From assembly GCA_047967505.1 (NCBI GenBank), contig CM106538.1: 64,000 nt of DNA; one strand, given 5' to 3'. Both the position numbers and the translations under genes were made by a program. This stretch comes from Dipteris shenzhenensis (Eukaryota > Polypodiophyta > Polypodiopsida > Gleicheniales). Shown here in pieces: positions 45,630 through 58,489 of this stretch. The notes under the pieces were generated by a model that searched no databases, had not been told where the DNA came from, and was given only the letters and a program-made list of their open reading frames with translations. Within the stretch, counting starts at the first letter, position 1. Every line of letters starts with the position of its first letter.

Positions 45630-47546
45630 ACTTCGAGAGAATACGTTTGTCAGAGCTCACGTCAATGATCGAAATACCCCAAAAATACACTGGTTGCTCT
45701 GAAAATATAGACTCGAGATACCCCAAAAATAGGATAGAATGTGAGACGGGAGTATACTAGAAACAGCATGCATACCAAGTAAGCGCTTTGAGCTTGATCA
45801 CGAAACCACGATATTTTTGGAGAAAAGCAGAACTTGTCGATCACGAAACGGAGGTATTTTTGGCAAAAAGCACTACGATCATGTCGATCATGAAACCAAT
45901 ACATTTATCACGAAGCCACGATCACCAGTATTATGTGGATTCTCCCAACCAGCCCCTTCTCATTACCAAATTTAAGAGGTAAGTCTTCTAATCCTCTCTC
46001 CATCTTGCCATTTGCCCTCCTGACATTTGAATGCTAATCCATAAGTGCAATTGCCAAATTCCAGAGGTAAGCTTTTTATTCATTTCATCTAAGAACGTCT
46101 GCAATCTTGCATCGAACGTTTGACTAATCATATCAATCTATAATGCTTGTCTCGGAACTCCGCTCATTCGGTGCTAGCAGCATCCGGAAAAATCTCCCGC
46201 ATTGTCAATTGAAACAATATTTGACAACAAGCTAAGAAAGAAGACTTTTCACCGCTCGTAATCGTTTCTGCCCCAATCCGAGTTGAAGATATCATTCTTT
46301 GAAGTCTATGTTGTTTCAAAATGATCGAATGATTTTAAAGATCTTTCAATGAGCTAACATACATTTAAAAAAGAAATTGATAGAGCAATATGGACAATAA
46401 TATGATAAAAAATTTATGCTCTTCCTCCAAATATAGAAGAGATTCTACGTAGTTCTCCTCTGCTCAACACCATCCCTAACATGAAAGAGAATAGAAAACA
46501 TTTTCAAGTATGAAGAGGATGGAACTAAATTAGATAAAAATAAATTATTTCATATGAGTAATTGTGCAACCATATGAGCAAAAAAAAGTAACAAAAGATG
46601 TATGTTGTTCCTACAAATATAGAAGAGATTCTACGTTGTTCTCCTCAACTCAACACCATCCCTCACATGAAAGAGAATAAGAAACATTTTCAAGTATGTA
46701 GAGGATAGATATGAATTAGATAAATATAAAAATTTTAATATGAGTAATTGTGTGGAGATGCGAGCCAATAACATTTTCTCAAAGAAAAATCTTTGAAAGA
46801 AGACAATTCAATGAAGCACAAGCTGAAACAAATTCATGAGCAAATCTTTAAGGCAATAAATATTGGCTTATGTGAGCCTCGATAATCCTAAGGTGAATGC
46901 AAACAATGCATTTAACTACGAATATAAAGGAGGTAGATACCATTAAAAAAGTGAATACAGTGCATGTCACTCAACTCAAAGCAAAAGTGACACTTGTTAA
47001 TACGCCACGCATGCACTCAGAGTAAAAATGTGTCTCGTAAATAGCACACAAAACAAAAATTGTTTCCTGACTGCCGTTCGATTGTGCAGATCTTGAACTA
47101 TTATGTAAAGTTTGGTCCCTATAATCGAATGATTTTAAAGATCTTTTAATGAATTAACATGCGTTTCAAATTGAAATTGATAGAGCAATATGAACAAAAT
47201 TTAAATAAAAAATTTACATCTTCAACCAAAAATAGAAGAGATTCTACATAGTTTTCCTTTGCTTAACACCATCCTTCACATGAAAGAGAATACAAAACAA
47301 TTTCAAGTATGAAGAGGACGCAAATGTATTTAATAACTTTTTTTTTTCATATGAGTAATTGTGCATTCATGTGAGACAATAAACATTCTCTCAATAAAAA
47401 ATATAGATTAAAAGCTCCTCTAACTCACTAAAATACATGCATTATGCTCTTGGATGCTATGAGCTTTTGCAAACTTCAAGATGAAATTGGAAATTGGAAA
47501 ATTGGCAAGAGATCTTTAAAACTGATATGATCTGGCTTCGACATCT

Positions 47547-48500
47547 TTAGAACTGAGCTTTGGAGTAGAACGTCTGGCCGAATTGCCAAGTTGATGGAGC
47601 AACGTCGAAAGCGTTGATAGTTCTACCATCGCTAGTGGTGACGCTGAATGACAGAATCTGGCCGACCAGGACCTCCTTGCTTTGCCAGTTCTGACCCCAG
47701 TTCCTAGACATGGGCAGCCAGCCAGTTTTCGAGCCCTTGATCGCCACTCTCACAATGTCGCCTGCCCCTCCAACGTTGGTTATCAGGACCAGATTGAAAT
47801 ATGGATTACCCTTAATGGTGAATTGGATACCTCCTTGTTTTTGGCAAGGTACCCTGCACATGACCACCGCAACTTGTCAACTCACAAACTTGATTTGCGT
47901 AAGCGATTATGCATGACGGCCAGTGGGCAAAACATTTGTTACCTTCTGTACAGCACTGGGACGATTCCCGCTTTATATTTTGCGATCTGCTCAAAAGCAG
48001 GTTGCGCCATGTCAAAGTGCTCGAGAGGGGGGTTACACCATCCGCCTGCCGTGTTGGGAAGGTCGTAATTCGGTGGACAGAAGTTTGTAGCTGTGATAAA
48101 GATAGAGCCGGGAAGGCACCATTGCGGATCGTCGTGACATACGATCTCAAAGCACGCTCCGCAGGCGGCTCCCCCGTTGAAGAGAGCTGTGCTGAGAGCG
48201 GCAGTCTTGACTCCGTAACCCTGCGCATGAAGATCGCCATACCCGCAAGCTCCATCTGCAACACAGTACATGGCCAATCAGGATGAGCGAACCCAAAGAT
48301 CTATACTGACCAGCTTAGAACGTTGATTTCAGCAAAGTTTAACATTGCCAGGGGTGCGTACCCATGGTCCCCGATCCATCGCTACCTCCGTAGAAAGTAA
48401 CATGGGCAGGATGCCACTGTTGGTCTCCGTAGGCTGCTCGGTCGAGCAGTACAAGTGCCAACATAAGTGAAATGATAAGTGTCGAAGGATTCTTCATCAT
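47547..48500 (-). CDS. EXPA-like: Alpha-expansin, three exons, 252 aa (copy 2)
   Basis: Intact twin of the gene at 3413-4366, at a constant offset of 44,134 bp with no indels. Exons (minus) are 48500-48362, 48255-47943 and 47853-47547; introns keep GT-AG although the first donor context changed from GTGCGC to GTACGC. The predicted secreted wall-loosening protein is identical to copy 1 (signal peptide, GWCNPP, HFD at 126-128, CBM63-like end). By eye there are nine substitutions over 954 bp: five in exons, all silent, and four in the 195 bp of introns. Upstream sequence with the TATA-like CATAAAGG is kept, so both copies may be expressed. Confidence 0.93.
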
Positions 48501-49033
48501 CGTTGAAGAGCTTGTGGATCTCTGATCAAGCAGGGCCTTTATGTAGGACTTGGAATGACGTCCGTCATGTCCGTCGGTCTCTTGTCTCGAGAAAAGACCG
48601 ACCTCGTAGCTTTGATCCGTCTACCCCTTGATACGGGCATGGAACCCTCACCAAAATACTTTTGCCGCATAGTGCACAACCATATCTTCAAGGAAATGAC
48701 GTCCACCATGTCCGACGAAACTTAGCTATGATCTGCTTGAGATTGGATCTTGTGAACTTACGATGCCTCGGAGCAGTCTTTTAGTTTAAGAGGTCCTACG
48801 AATGCAAACCCTATGTAAAATACCTTTGTCGGACACGTAAACATAATGCATAACTCAAGGAATGCTCAAATTTGAAAAAGTATACGCCTAAAAAAGAATA
48901 GCCAAAATACCATATGTAACTTGCGCTTGTAGTGATAAGTCTTGTTATTGTTTATGCATAGGGTTGCTAATGCTACTCATAAATCTTCTCTCACCACATC
49001 TATCACATGCTTTAGCAAAATTCAAGGGTTCTG

Positions 49034-49641
49034 TTGGAATGAGCACAAGTCCTATCATGAGCATACTCTAGCCATGGGCATGTTACTAGGTTTGAGGTGG
49101 TCACAAATAAAGGAGTAGCATATAATATCAAGATTAATGCAAGTAATATTTCAAGATTCCTAAATACGTTCAAGTGCGAGGAAGATTTTCAAGCCTTAAC
49201 ATAAGGACTTCACTTAATTTGTTATCTCATAGGAAAGCAAGGTCAGTTAATACGTTACTAGTGTATTGGGCCAAACTCATAAAATGACAATATACTCAAT
49301 TAGCCAATTTAAAAACTAGGGTCAGTTATTCCAAATCACCTGATCTAAGAGGAGGTCGCAACCTCTAAACAGCCCCTCTAATCCTTTACTGCAAGAATCT
49401 TAGCCTTAGATCTACAGTAGCCCATCGGCCCATTCTAGTAGTTAGGGAGTAGGAGAGGGAATCCAATCATCAACAGTCCAATCATGTTACAATGTTCTAA
49501 AAAGAGTCTACAAAATAATATGCGCTACAAAATGCCAAGAGTGCCGAAGTTCAAAATGGCAAATCCGATGAAGTATTGTGCTACAAAATAGCAAAAGTGC
49601 CAAAATAAAAAATGACAAAATGTCCTATCCTACTAGTACTC
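49034..49641. other. Segment present only in copy 2; acidic C-terminal frame at its edge
   Basis: About 608 bp lie between 'ggttctgt' and 'tcctccgaactctcc', which touch directly in copy 1 (about 4908). It starts TGTTGGAATGAG but no matching end or target duplication is clear, so insertion here and deletion in copy 1 are both possible. At its right border a minus-strand frame reads NFDFDPSKDPNLENGSQEED then KESSEDEY and a stop (about 49760-49630), like the acidic tails of transposases; copy 1 keeps only its beginning (about 5020-4910). Confidence 0.5.
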
Positions 49642-50379
49642 GTCCTCCGAACTCTCCTTGCCCTCGTGATCTTTGCATAGTCTTGATCCCTTGCCCTCCT
49701 CCGAATCTTCTTCTTGAGATCCATTCTCCAAGTTTGGATCTTTGGATGGGTCGAAGTCAAAGTTGTGTCTCTAAGAACGAAACAAGTTAGAAAAGATAAG
49801 AGTGTCAATTGTAAGACAACGATGATACTCAGATGAGAATAATGATGATTAGGATATAGTCACATGGCGCTCCACCACCTTTTTCCAATCAATTCTACAT
49901 CCTTCTTGCTCCTACACCCCCACTCAAACTAGGCCCTTTAGCTACGGATGAAAAAACCCTTGGGGAGTACAAGGGAAAAACCTGAGCCACTATATATATC
50001 TATGTGGAAATATATATACAAGGATAACCATATGCCAATTTGAATGATACAATGTAATGCTGGATGATATAGTGCAAATTGCATGTGGATAGTACAAGGG
50101 CATAAGACAAGCACTTGTCGATAGTACAGTGCAAAGTATAGGCACTATGATTGGTGCATGATACAGTGCAAAGTATGTGTGAAAAATAGAAAAATATTCC
50201 TAGAAATCTCAACTTGTTTGACATAGTGATGATGCTTAATCAGGGCTTGACATCTTTAAGTTCGATGTTTGAGCTCTTCATCTGAATAGTAGAGCTTGTT
50301 AATGTCTCCAAGTTTAATCTGGTCAAACCTCCTCAAACCTTTATAATCATGTCTTCATGTTTTGCACAACTCATCCACG

Positions 50380-51647
50380 TAAAATCACGGATTTCATGGA
50401 GCGTATATGAACACAACAAATATTCAAGTGTCCATTTCTATTGTACCAAGGATGAATGTATGAGGAAATTGCTTTGGTCACTCCAAAGATGAGTATGGAG
50501 GGGCGATTTGAACACAAAGGTAGGTTGAAAATGTCTCTTGGGTAATGTAAGAAAGCTATAGCACAATAGGAAGGCCCATAAAGTTCCTGCAAATCAAGAA
50601 CCAATAATCCAAAAACACAACGAGCATTCCGGAATCCTGAAGTATCGGATTTGATATGTACAAAAAGCCAAGGCTGAAATGTCGCTTACGTAGTGTAAGA
50701 AAGCAGTGTAAGAAAGCCATAGCAACACAACAGAAAGGCCCATAATGATCCTGCAAATTAAGAACGAATATTCTAGAAACACAACGAGCATCTGGACATC
50801 TAAAAGTATCGAACAATTGAGCATCCCTGAAGTATCGAACAACTGGGCAGCCAGAAGTACCGAACATCTGAAAATACCAGCCCATAATGATTAGACATAG
50901 CTTACATAATCATAGCGGGAATGAAATAACAATCTCTTTGCATTTGACAGTGCCGAACAATCAGAAAGACGAGCATCTGAGATTACAAAGAACATCCAGA
51001 AGTAAGCAAGAAAATGGGCATCCGGGAACGGTGATCAATATGCCCAAACAAGTACTCAACGGTAATGCAGATGTGCCACATCCAAATGAGTACTTAAAAT
51101 ATAATCCATACGTGCCATGTCCAAACGAGTACTCAAGAAGTAATCCATATGTATTCATCTGAAAGAGGTTGAACCTTGCCACGTGCAAATGAGTATGCAA
51201 TATGACCATGTCAAAATGAGTACTCAATAAGTAATCGATATGTGTACATCATGAAAGCCAGATAATATATGTGTTAATATATGTGTCACATCCAAATGAG
51301 GACTTAGTAATAATCCATGTAGCACATCCAGACGAGTAAATATGTGTCACATCCAAACGAGGAGTCAGTAATAATCCATATACCATGTTCGGATGAGTAC
51401 TCAAGTAGTTAGCCATATGCCACGTCCAAATAAGTACTCAAAAAATTATCCATATGTGTTCATAAATATTGTCATGTGAAAGACATTGAACCTTGCCACA
51501 TTGAAACGAGTATGGAATGAGTAATCCATAGATGCCACAGCCAAACCAATACTCTTTAAGTCAACCATAGGTGTTCATCATGAAAGACATATAAGTATAC
51601 CTCACCACATAAACGGCAAAATAAAAGTATGCCTTGCTTGAACCAAT
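50380..51647. repeat. Repeat unit U in copy 2, first
   Basis: Counterpart of 5620-7111. The 'agaagtaccgaacaa' array is shorter: about 200 bp present in copy 1 near 6130-6350 are missing around 50885. The 38-40 bp 'ccaaatgagtactcaa' array spans about 51040-51570. Slippage or unequal exchange within the repeats explains the difference. Confidence 0.65.
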
Positions 51648-52462
51648 CACAACAAGACAAAGCACCCACAGACGTGCACACAGACGCGTTTACTGAACTA
51701 AAAAAAAAACTTACGGACGCATCTGTTTGCGTGTCTATTTCTACGTCTAGAGACCTGCATCTAACAACGTGTCTATATAGCAGACAAACGCACGTATAGA
51801 CATGCATCTAGACGCGTAAATAGACGCTCTGCTAAAAAATATAAAAGACAGATAGATGCATCGTTAAACGTGTGTATAGACACATTTATAAATGGTCTTA
51901 TAGGCACATTTATAGACGCGCAAATAGACGCTTCTCGAATAGATAGACATGTATATAGACACGTTTATAGACGCACTGATAGACGCAGTACATAATATTT
52001 TTTTTTAATTTACAAAATGCTGTGTATGTTGTGTATGCTACATAGTTACAAGAATCCCATTTCCACATTGTGTAATTCAATTCTTACAGCCAACCGCATT
52101 TTAATTACAATTCCAAATAAAACATTATAACTCCAAAACGCAATAAAATTGAAAGCTCAAAAAGTGCTTATATGTACATATAGCATGAAGCTAAGCCACA
52201 TCATGTGGCTTCAAGTATAAAAAATAAGAGGAGTGTATATACAAGAGGCACAAAGCCAAGCCAGTGGCTTTAAGTATAAAAAAGATAAGCTAGCACTACT
52301 TCTACGACTAATCTATGTTCTCCATGTCCTTGCTCCCTTCCACACTCCCTTTTGCACTCCATTCTGCGCTCCCTTCTCTGCCTCCTTCCTCGTCTTCTTC
52401 CTCATCTTCTTGTGCAGGGACCTGTAAACAAGGGACAACATATATCAATGTATGAAAAATCA
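51648..52462 (-). mobile_element. CACTA-A remnant A4
   Basis: Counterpart of A3, beginning CACAACAAGACAAAGCACCC. Subterminal repeats lie at 51665-51990, then non-coding 52010-52290, then the acidic tail of a TNPA-like gene ending ...KDMENID on minus (stop near 52312). It is truncated at the same point as A3, near 52462. Confidence 0.72.
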
Positions 52463-52499
52463 CTTGCATATGATAGACAACATATATCATATGAAAAAT

Positions 52500-53960
52500 G
52501 ACCGATTTCATGCAGTGTATATGAACACAACAAATATTCAAGTGTCCGTTTCTATTATATCAAGGATGAATGTATGAGGAAATTGCTTCGGTCACTCCGA
52601 ATATGAGTATGGAGGGGCGATTTGACCACAAAGCCAAGGCTGAAATGTCTCTTGGGTAGTGTAAGAAAGCCATAGTAACACAATAGGAAGGCCCATAAAG
52701 TTACTACAAATCAAGAACCAATCATCCAAAAACACAACGAGAATTTCAGAATCGTGAAGTATCGGATTTGATATGTCCATAAAGCCAGGGTTGAAATGTC
52801 ACTTGTGTAGTGTAAGAAAGCCATAGCAACACAAAAGAAAGGCCCATAATGATCTTGCAAATCAAGAACCAATAATCTACAAACACAACGAGCATCAGGA
52901 CATCTGAAAGTACCCAACAATTGAGCATCCCAGAAGTACCAAACAAGTGGGTAGTCAGAAGTACCGAACAGCCAAAAATACGAGCCCATAATGATCCTGC
53001 AAATCAAGAACCAATAATCTAGAAACACAATGAGCATCCAAACATCCAAAAGTACCGAACAATTGAGCATCCTAGAAGTACCGAACAACTAGGCCACCAG
53101 AAGTACGAAACAACCGAAAATACAAACAATTGGGGATCCTAGAAGTACCGAACAACTGGGCAGCCAGAAGTATCGAACAAAAAAAAATACAACGAGAATA
53201 AGCCACACATGTATGACAAGTGGCAAGCTTATGTGGATTAGACACGGCTTATATAATCATAGCGGGAATGAAATAACAACCTCTTTGCATCCAAAAGTAC
53301 CGAACAACCGGAAAGACGAGCATTCGAGATTACAAAGAACATCCAAAAGTAACCAAGAAAATGGGCATCTAGGAATGGTGATCACGTCCAAAAAAGTACT
53401 CAACAGTAATGCATATGTGCCAAGTCCAAATGAGTACTTAATAAATAATCCATATGTGCCATGTCCAAACAAGTACTCAAGAAGTAATCCATAAGTATCC
53501 ATCTGAAAGACGTTGAACCTTGCCACATGCAAATGAGTATGCAATATGACCATGTCAAAATGAGGACTCAATAAGTAATCCATATGTGTCCATTGTGAAA
53601 GCCAAATAAATATGTGTCACATCCAAATGAGGACTTAGTAATAATCCATGTACCACGTCCAGATGAGTAAATATGTGTCACATCCAAAGGAGGAGTCAGT
53701 AATAATCCATGTACCACATCCAGATGAGTACTCAAGTAGCTAGCCATATGCCACGTCCAAATGAGTACTCAAGCAATTAGCCATATGTGTTCATAAGTAT
53801 TGTCACCTAAAAGACATTGAACCTTGCCACGTTCAAACGAGTATGCAATAAGTAATCCATAGATGCCACGGCCAAAGGAGTACTCAATAAGTCAACCATA
53901 GGTGTTCCTCATGAAAGACATATAAGTATACCTCACCACATAAAGGGCAAAATAAAAGTA
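52500..53960. repeat. Repeat unit U in copy 2, second
   Basis: Counterpart of 7930-9420, with the 'agaagtaccgaacaa' array at about 52900-53190 and the 38-40 bp array at about 53390-53920. Open frames such as 53257-53583 follow the repeat period and are not treated as genes. Confidence 0.65.
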
Positions 53961-54148
53961 TGCCTTGCTTGAACCAATAAGTAAATACATACCATAAGTC
54001 ATCAATAAGTTAATGAAAAAGAAGGAACAAATCGTTGGTCTAGCAAGACCTTGCATGCACTCGTAAATATAGATGATTATGAAAAACAAAGTAGATGTAC
54101 TCATCTTGTAGGTATCGAATGTGCATTTAGTCCGTTGGATTGTATCTA

Positions 54149-54900
54149 GGCATCTGTGCAAACCTGCATGTACTTGGAGAAACAACTGAGTGTGATGAAA
54201 GAGAACATATGAGCTCACCTTGGAAATAAATGAGTGCCTTGAAAATGACAAGAAAACATGTCAGAAGAACCGTCGCATATGTGAAGTAACGTATCCAAGG
54301 AGTAATGATATCAAAGCTAAATAGAAAAGAAACATTAAAATAAAACATGCTAGAATGTTAACAATGTAAAACATTCAGCAAGTCCTTTTCTTTCATAGGA
54401 TCAACCAACTTATGAAAGTGAAGCTAGTGTTAAATACATGACGAGCAAGTCAAGCAAGATGTTAGCTTATAAGAGAGAAAGAAACATAAGATCGACATTT
54501 TCTTTTGCATATCAAGCACACCTACATGATATCTAGCCTACTCCAGATCAAATACAATGGATGGCCTATAGGCATGCTTGATTAACAAAGATGAAAGAGA
54601 ACTGGCTTTCAAAATCATAAGATAATCGAAAGTAACTCTCACCTTCAAAATAACATAAAACATTTAGGAAATCAAAAGTAAGTGATAAGATAATCGAAGA
54701 AAATCTAGCCTTCAAAACAATACAAAATATTTTGGAAGCTCCTTTGAATCAATTAGCTCATGCTGAAAATAAAGCTTGATATAGAATATTTGGCAAGTCT
54801 CTTTAACTGAGATTTATGGAAACTCGTAGCTATAGCTAAACTTGCTAGTAAAACATAATAATACATGTATTATCATTGTGAATAAAGCACCAAGCATATG
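54149..54900. other. Copy-2 flank lost from copy 1, nothing recognised
   Basis: It continues directly from the B1 empty site. AT-rich, with no motif or frame I can support. In copy 1 it was removed together with the 3' end of B1. Confidence 0.5.
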
Positions 54901-55633
54901 CATTAGGAAAAAAGGGAGCTCATTTTGGGGCCTTTTAGAAGAGAGAGAAAATAGGCTCTCAACCAATTAGGAGTGGGCCAACGTAACGTTGAAAATTCAA
55001 CAAAAGAAGATGAAAATAAGAAAAAGAAATAGTACTATATGTTCGTAGAAGCATGTCACATTAATGAGGTGATCTGATTTGAATCTTTAAAAATCTATTT
55101 TCTGTGTAGAATTTGGTGATTCTGACACCGCAGACGCGTCCGGAACGGCCCAAAACCCCAAGAACGGCACTGGAAACGCTGGAATCGGACATCTGGAGGC
55201 CCGGAAACGGCCAAAAAAGGCCGAAAAGTGGGATTTGCAGCAAAATGCGATCTGGCACCTTTTGAAATTTGCAGCAAAATGTGATTTGGCACCTTTTGAA
55301 ATTTCAAAAGGTGCCAGATCGCATTTTGCTGCAAATCCCACTTTTCGGCCTTTTTTGGCCGTTTCCGGGCCTCCGGATGTCCGATTCCAGCGTTTCCAGT
55401 GCCGTTCTTGGGGTTTTGGGCCGTTCCGGACGCGTCTGCGGTGTCAGAATCACCAAATTCTGCACAGAAAAGTGTTGCTCTTATATGAACATTGAATGTA
55501 AAGCATGTGAAAGAATATATTTATTCCTTTTCACACTGACATTTCTCACACAAGTATCCATATTTTCTTGCTTTTGTAGAGAGAGAAAAGAGAAGTGAAT
55601 TTCTTACAGGGCCCCAAAATGAGCTCCCTTTTT
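54901..55633. mobile_element. 733-bp inverted-repeat element with central hairpin
   Basis: Outer inverted repeats of 32 bp match exactly: 54901-54932 (CATTAGGAAAAAAGGGAGCT...) and 55602-55633. Inside, 55098-55471 is a long hairpin centred at about 55301.5, with arms of 204 and 170 bp; the left arm is longer by a 34-bp tandem duplication ('tttgcagcaaaatgcgatct' start). The hairpin is GC-rich against an AT-rich setting. No target duplication is clear. It could be a foldback element or MITE, or a source of double-stranded RNA. Frames on both strands within it encode the same peptide only because the sequence is palindromic. Confidence 0.75.
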
Positions 55634-57012
55634 TCCTAATGAATGTAGTGGAATAAAAATAACATAACCTTTCAAGTAGAATATCAAGAACAAAGCATTG
55701 TACTGAACTACGATGATATCATGGTTCCCAATCATGTACAACATTAAAGAAAGTTGGTTTATCTCTATACCAACAGGCAAAGAAAAGCTCCAACACATAG
55801 ATGTATGTCATAGTAATTGCTGAAAAACAATCAAGTTTTGTGAGGCACCCGAGAATAGATATTGACAGAGCTCTTTGGGTGAAGTATGTTCTATGAATGT
55901 TGAGTATCAAAGCACTTACACAAAGACTCAACAATCGATGAGCTAAATAAGAAACTGGTCAGTAAAGGATGCACTAAATAAAAACTAGCTTAGAATATGT
56001 GAAGCATCATTGGCTTTTACTTTTGCAAAAGCAGTATGAAACCACAAGTGCTGAAGCGCTATAATCTTCTTTTCACTGATGACCTAATAGAAATAAAAAA
56101 TTGCTTTCATATGATAGATAACCTTTTGTCCAAGTGATTTTCTCAATCAACTTTCTGGTCTATTGAACGTATATAATTGTCACTGCAAAAGCATGTAGAT
56201 TGGGCTACCTTACTCTTAACAACAAGATTGAGACTCTACTTGGTATCGATTAGATAAGATCTTGATCCTTAAAGATTGACTACGATTATAACAACGATCT
56301 TGTACTCTTGGTTTTTATGGATATGATCGATGGGTGTTGGGTCTCCTCTTCATCTAAATTTTTATGGAGTCCTATAGCTAAATAAGTTTGCTTTATGTGA
56401 TTGAGCATCTCATTTTTTCATGTGGGAATGTAAAAGCATGATATGCCAGTGTGTTAAATCCAAGGGAACACAAATACTAAGTGCAAGATGGTGTGATCAA
56501 CTGGTGGATACTAAAAGCGGGAGGGCGACACCGTATCAGGAAGCTTCTTATCATTAAGTATATTTTTTCATTGCTTTTGCTTTTGCTTCAAATATTGTTG
56601 GTTCTATGAAAGTATGAACCTTTTCCATCCTCATGTCCTAGATCAAGTATTCTCTTTTATGAATGTTCATCTTCCTGTCCAAAGACTCTTCTACCAGTTT
56701 ATTGACAGCAGACATCAAAAAGAAATAACCATAAATTTCTTACCTGAAATCAGAATATAGTGATCCAACCAGTCAAAATTACTGATGCATATGCTTGAAA
56801 CAAGATAGCATGGGCTGGTTTGATCAATCATGACCATAACACTGATTTGCAATACATCTTTGATAACTTTTGCATATCAACTCAAAACATAGCAATCAAG
56901 TGGTCAAAACGATCAGAAAGAACGTTCTGTGAACGATCGTGTTGCCAGATTGACAAAAAACATATCACTTTCTCCTCATAGTCACGCTAGAGCGTGCCAA
57001 GCTCTGATACCA

Positions 57013-57222
57013 TGCTGAGGGGAAGAGAAAGAGGAGAGAGATGAACACAAGAGTTGTGTTGAGAGGAAGAGAAAGAGGAGAGAGACCAACACAAGAGTTG
57101 TGTTGAGAGGAAGAGAAAGAGGAGAGAGACCAACCCAAGAAAGTGATTCTATTTATAGATCATAGGCATATATATAGTTGAGGACTAGGCTAAGTAAGGG
57201 CAAGCTATATATAGCTCTAACA
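57013..57222 (-). repeat. Lone LTR in copy 2 (210 bp)
   Basis: Counterpart of 18462-18671, same length and same internal repeat, followed on minus by TGGTATCAGAGC (57012-57001). As in copy 1 no partner LTR is seen. Confidence 0.72.
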
Positions 57223-57328
57223 TACTTTACAAATTCATAGAGAACAACAAAGCACATAAAGGAAAAAGTTGGCAAAGCATAGGAAAAAATGTTTGGATTT
57301 AAAAAAACCATGCTACCTCACTTCATAT

Positions 57329-57769
57329 GCACACTCCAAAAAATATAAAGGAGGAAAACTTCATCCAATGGCATGTTGTTGGAGCGTCGGTGTTCAACGG
57401 TGTCTTGTCATCAAGATTGCTCATCAATTTTCCAAACATTCATAATGATCCATAATTGACAGTTACATGGCCTGGTCAATTACCACCTATTCTTTACTTG
57501 CAGCTTGAAAATACAATTAGAGAGAACAAAAATCAAGTTCTACTTGCATACTTGAACATGTGAGTGCACAGAGGGAGTTTCAAAAAAATAAAATTAGGTT
57601 CTTGCTAGTGGGACACACACATGATCAGATTGATCAGATGTTTAGTAGATTTTCCATCAAACTTGCAAAGAAACATTCCTTCGATGTTCTGCAAATTCAC
57701 AGTGTGCAAGAAGATGCATATGCTCCAATGCCTACCATTGAAGGAATCAAGAAAAAAAAGCTTTTTTAA
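57329..57769 (+). pseudogene. DUF7869-like fragment, copy 2
   Basis: Counterpart of 18774-19236: PPILYLQLENTIRENKN, then FLLVGHTHDQIDQMFSRFS. Here residue 14 of the second motif is Gln, the more usual form, where copy 1 has His. An extra TAA (AAA to TAA, about 57452) adds to the shared stop after AYLNM. Confidence 0.48.
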
Positions 57770-58000
57770 TTTGCTCTGCAATGTATGAGAAAAATGCAAA
57801 AAAGATGAGAACAACTTCTTAATTTCAATTATGTACCCTTTAAAAATAATTAAAAAATCTTAAGAGAAACTAATGTACTCCCCCTTGTCTTCTTTGGTCT
57901 TTGCGGTGTCTCTTTTGCTTTCAATTCTGCACAAATTTGACAAACACCCATCCTGTTCTTCTTAGGAATTTTCAGATGAGAGAAATTTTCCTCTAGACTC

Positions 58001-58354
58001 TCACAAATGAGGGAAGGGAGAGAGAGTCTCGCATCTCTCCCTAAATGTATCTACATAAATATTGTAGACTTCCTTCTTTGTGAAACAATCTGGCAAATGA
58101 TTGAATGTAGAATTTGGGAGGACTTCCCCATTGAGCAAGACAAAAATTTGAAGCCATTGTCTCAAAAATGAAAGATGTGGTGTTTCTTGAGAACCATAAG
58201 TTGGATGAAACTCCTCAAGTCCACTTGAAATTATTTTCCCCATTCTTAAGTTTCCAAGGGAAAACACTTTCATGAAGATTTCTCTGCAAACCTTCATATT
58301 GCTAATAAAGTACTTGGATGCCAAGGTGGAGGAGGCTCTCACTGAAGTTCTCAA
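58001..58354 (-). pseudogene. Second DUF7869-family-like fragment, copy 2
   Basis: Counterpart of 19448-19804 with KVCREIFMKVFSL and NHLPDCFTKKEVYNIYV. It is shorter by one codon and has a handful of replacements. Opposite strand to 57329-57769, as in copy 1. Confidence 0.38.
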
Positions 58355-58489
58355 GAAGAAATTGTGTTAGCATCTTTTGAACTCAAAGAATTAATGATGC
58401 CTTTCTTGCTTGATTTTTTTAAATCCTAGTGACCTCAAGCATTTATTTCTACAATGCAACAACTACAAAATGCTCTACTTGCATCATGA

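Larger units (their letters stand above)
45924..54148. repeat. Segmental duplication, copy 2 (expansin block)
   Basis: Collinear with 1783-9593, beginning at 'ccagtattatgtgg' and ending at the empty site 'gtatcta' at 54148. It differs by scattered base changes, indels of a few bases to about 200 bp in the repeat units, and one extra segment (49034-49641) absent from copy 1. Confidence 0.88.

Noticed and set aside
55061-55598. Matching frames on both strands giving the same peptide
   Set aside because: Explained fully by the hairpin: the two arms are reverse complements, so both strands read the same. No independent evidence for a protein.
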